Made by a program: the position numbers and the translations under genes. Shown here in pieces: positions 62,808 through 64,000 of a DNA stretch of 64,000 nt; the stretch's first letter is position 1, and every line of letters begins with the position of its first letter. The notes beneath the pieces were generated by a model. It saw only the letters and a program-made list of their open reading frames with translations, made no database searches and was not told where the DNA came from. This DNA comes from Cantharellus purpuraceus. Its lineage: Eukaryota; Basidiomycota; Agaricomycetes; Cantharellales; Hydnaceae. Location: the NCBI GenBank assembly GCA_025174535.1, contig JALBUN010000023.1:2790001-2854000 (forward strand), in the 5' to 3' direction.

Positions 62808-63782
62808 CTAGAGTCCAAAGGGCATAATCCACCACTTGAATGAGCCATAGCGAGTGCAAAATGCAGTTTTCCATTTGTCACCTTCATGAATCTGGACAAG
62901 ATGGTAAGCATGCCAGAGATTGATTTTGGTGAAGAATTGAGCCTTCCTAGGACTGTCAAGAAGATTGGAGATGTGAGGAAGTGGGCAATGGTCCTTTTTG
63001 GTGATTTTATTGAGGCCCCTGAAATCAACACAGAGTTGGAGGGAGCTGTCTTTTTTCCAAATGAAAAGGACTGGAGCGCTGCCTGGACATTGGGTCACCT
63101 GGATGAAACTGTAGGATAGATGCTCATTGATGAATTCTCAAAGAGCCTGGAGTTTTCTCTGGGACAAGGAGTAGATTGGGCCAAAAGGAGGAGATGTTCC
63201 CTCTTCCATTTCAATTCTCAAATCATATGGCTTGTCAGCGGGTAGGGTATCAGCATGGGTTTTGCTAAAAACATCCATGAATTTGTGATATTCTGTTGGA
63301 ACGTTCCTCATGTCAACTGGAGGGTCCTCAGAGATCCTTGGAACTGTGGAGGAAATGAACAACTTGAATGTTTGCATGTCAGCTCAGAAGGAGTCATGGG
63401 TGAAGGTTGCCACATTGATGAAAGCAATTTTCAGAGCAACATGCAGAGACAGAGTTACAGAGTTGAGTGGAGCTGATGCTACCAACTCGGATGGCACCAA
63501 GGATTTAGTCTCTATTGGAGTTCGGAACAAGATACTGCCCAATACCCAGTCAATCAATGGATTGTAGTGGGTGAGCCAGTTGTGTCCCAGAACTGCCAAG
63601 CAACTAACATCCAGGAGTTACATAAAAAGCAATGGAGTGGGTTTCTCCTGTAGGAAAACAGAGTGGCAAGTCAATTGTGGATTTGATAATGGAGTTAGAG
63701 GATCCATCAAAAGGCCATAATGGAATCGGAGTGATGTCTTCAGTCTGGAGAAGATGTCTGGAGACAAACGATGAGTCAAGGA
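62808..63782 (-). pseudogene. Family E protease and RT, truncated
   Basis: Minus strand: protease LDSSFVSRHLLQTEDITPIP with VLGHNWLTHYNPLIDW, then DVFSKTHADTLPADKPYDLR, PPFGPIYSLSQRKLQAL, APVLFIWKKDSSLQLCVDFR, GLNKITKKDHCPLPHI and YGSFKWWIMPFGL. At 62808 it stops within RT, and antisense copy 3 begins on the other strand. At 63783 the protease is interrupted by LTR-F. Stops are present. Confidence 0.88.
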
Positions 63783-64000
63783 TGTTAGAAAAAGATGTGG
63801 AGGGGTGTTGTGTATGAATGTGGAATGAAGGTGAGAGATGGTGGCGCAATAAATTTTGAATAGAGGAGCAGTTACTGCAAGGATGCAGATATATGCGGGG
63901 TCGATGGAGAGATGTTGTTTAGTAGAGTGATGTTACCAAATATCAAAATATTCGGTTAAGAATTGGGACTTCTGCAAAATATTTGAGCAGAAATGGGAAT
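63783..64000 (+). repeat. LTR-F, cut by the window end
   Basis: Begins TGTTAGAAAAAGATGTGGAGG, matching the start of LTR-F at 26312. Its far end and flanking duplication lie outside the window. Confidence 0.85.

Noticed and set aside
1..64000. tRNA, rRNA or other RNA genes
   Set aside because: I saw no cloverleaf-like sequence with conserved A and B boxes and no rRNA-like segment. Hairpins of family A are too short and repetitive.

Overview
This is nuclear DNA of a filamentous basidiomycete, most likely an Agaricomycete. The ordinary genes are split by many 45-70 bp introns with GT..AG ends, and they are islands in a dense nest of LTR retrotransposons. Family names used below (LTR-A to LTR-F) are mine. 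ORF boundaries in spliced genes were worked out by hand from reading frame, splice signals and family knowledge.

Host-gene islands. (1) 2815-6342: cytosolic tryptophanyl-tRNA synthetase (minus) and a PI-PLC-X-domain protein (plus), divergent from a 119 bp intergenic. (2) 20520-23810: a 466-aa disordered protein of unknown function (minus), a small two-exon candidate (plus) and a weak candidate. (3) 48092-50941: the pyruvate dehydrogenase complex component X/E3-binding protein gene and, convergent with it, the checkpoint clamp gene rad1.

Transposon regions. 7834-12323 is a decayed Ty1/copia element; two solo LTRs of related type (20169-20519, 47650-47969) carry perfect 5-bp target duplications. 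The rest is mostly Ty3/gypsy. Family A is a chromovirus seen in pieces at 14552-17001, 35809-46756 and 54348-56795. Family B (36205-40230) is a complete element inside the RT gene of A, with the duplication AACAC. Family C fills 26291-35808 on the minus strand. Family E is at 17002-18955 and 60378-63782. LTR-D and LTR-F are seen mainly as solo LTRs. Nesting order can be read from target duplications: LTR-F in LTR-C, LTR-D in a C-borne gene, LTR-D in LTR-E, LTR-E in LTR-E, LTR-C in LTR-A, LTR-B in A gag. Two AT-rich MITE-like elements with 3-bp duplications sit in LTR-E and in an A gene.

Two things stand out. First, the gypsy lineages each appear to carry an extra gene between pol and the 3' LTR. 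In C and E (and probably the element ending in LTR-F) it is ANTISENSE and encodes an acidic coiled-coil protein with a Gal4-type Zn2Cys6 motif; one copy keeps a spliceosomal intron. In A it is a sense ORF with a His/Cys cluster and a coiled coil. In B it is a 142-aa sense ORF with its own TATA box. Second, family A is saturated with perfect short inverted repeats (6-11 bp stems, roughly every 25-40 bases) through its leader, gag, RT, integrase, chromodomain, a pol-ORF2 spacer that is almost nothing but hairpins, ORF2 and LTR, while coding is conserved. Neighbouring elements do not show this.
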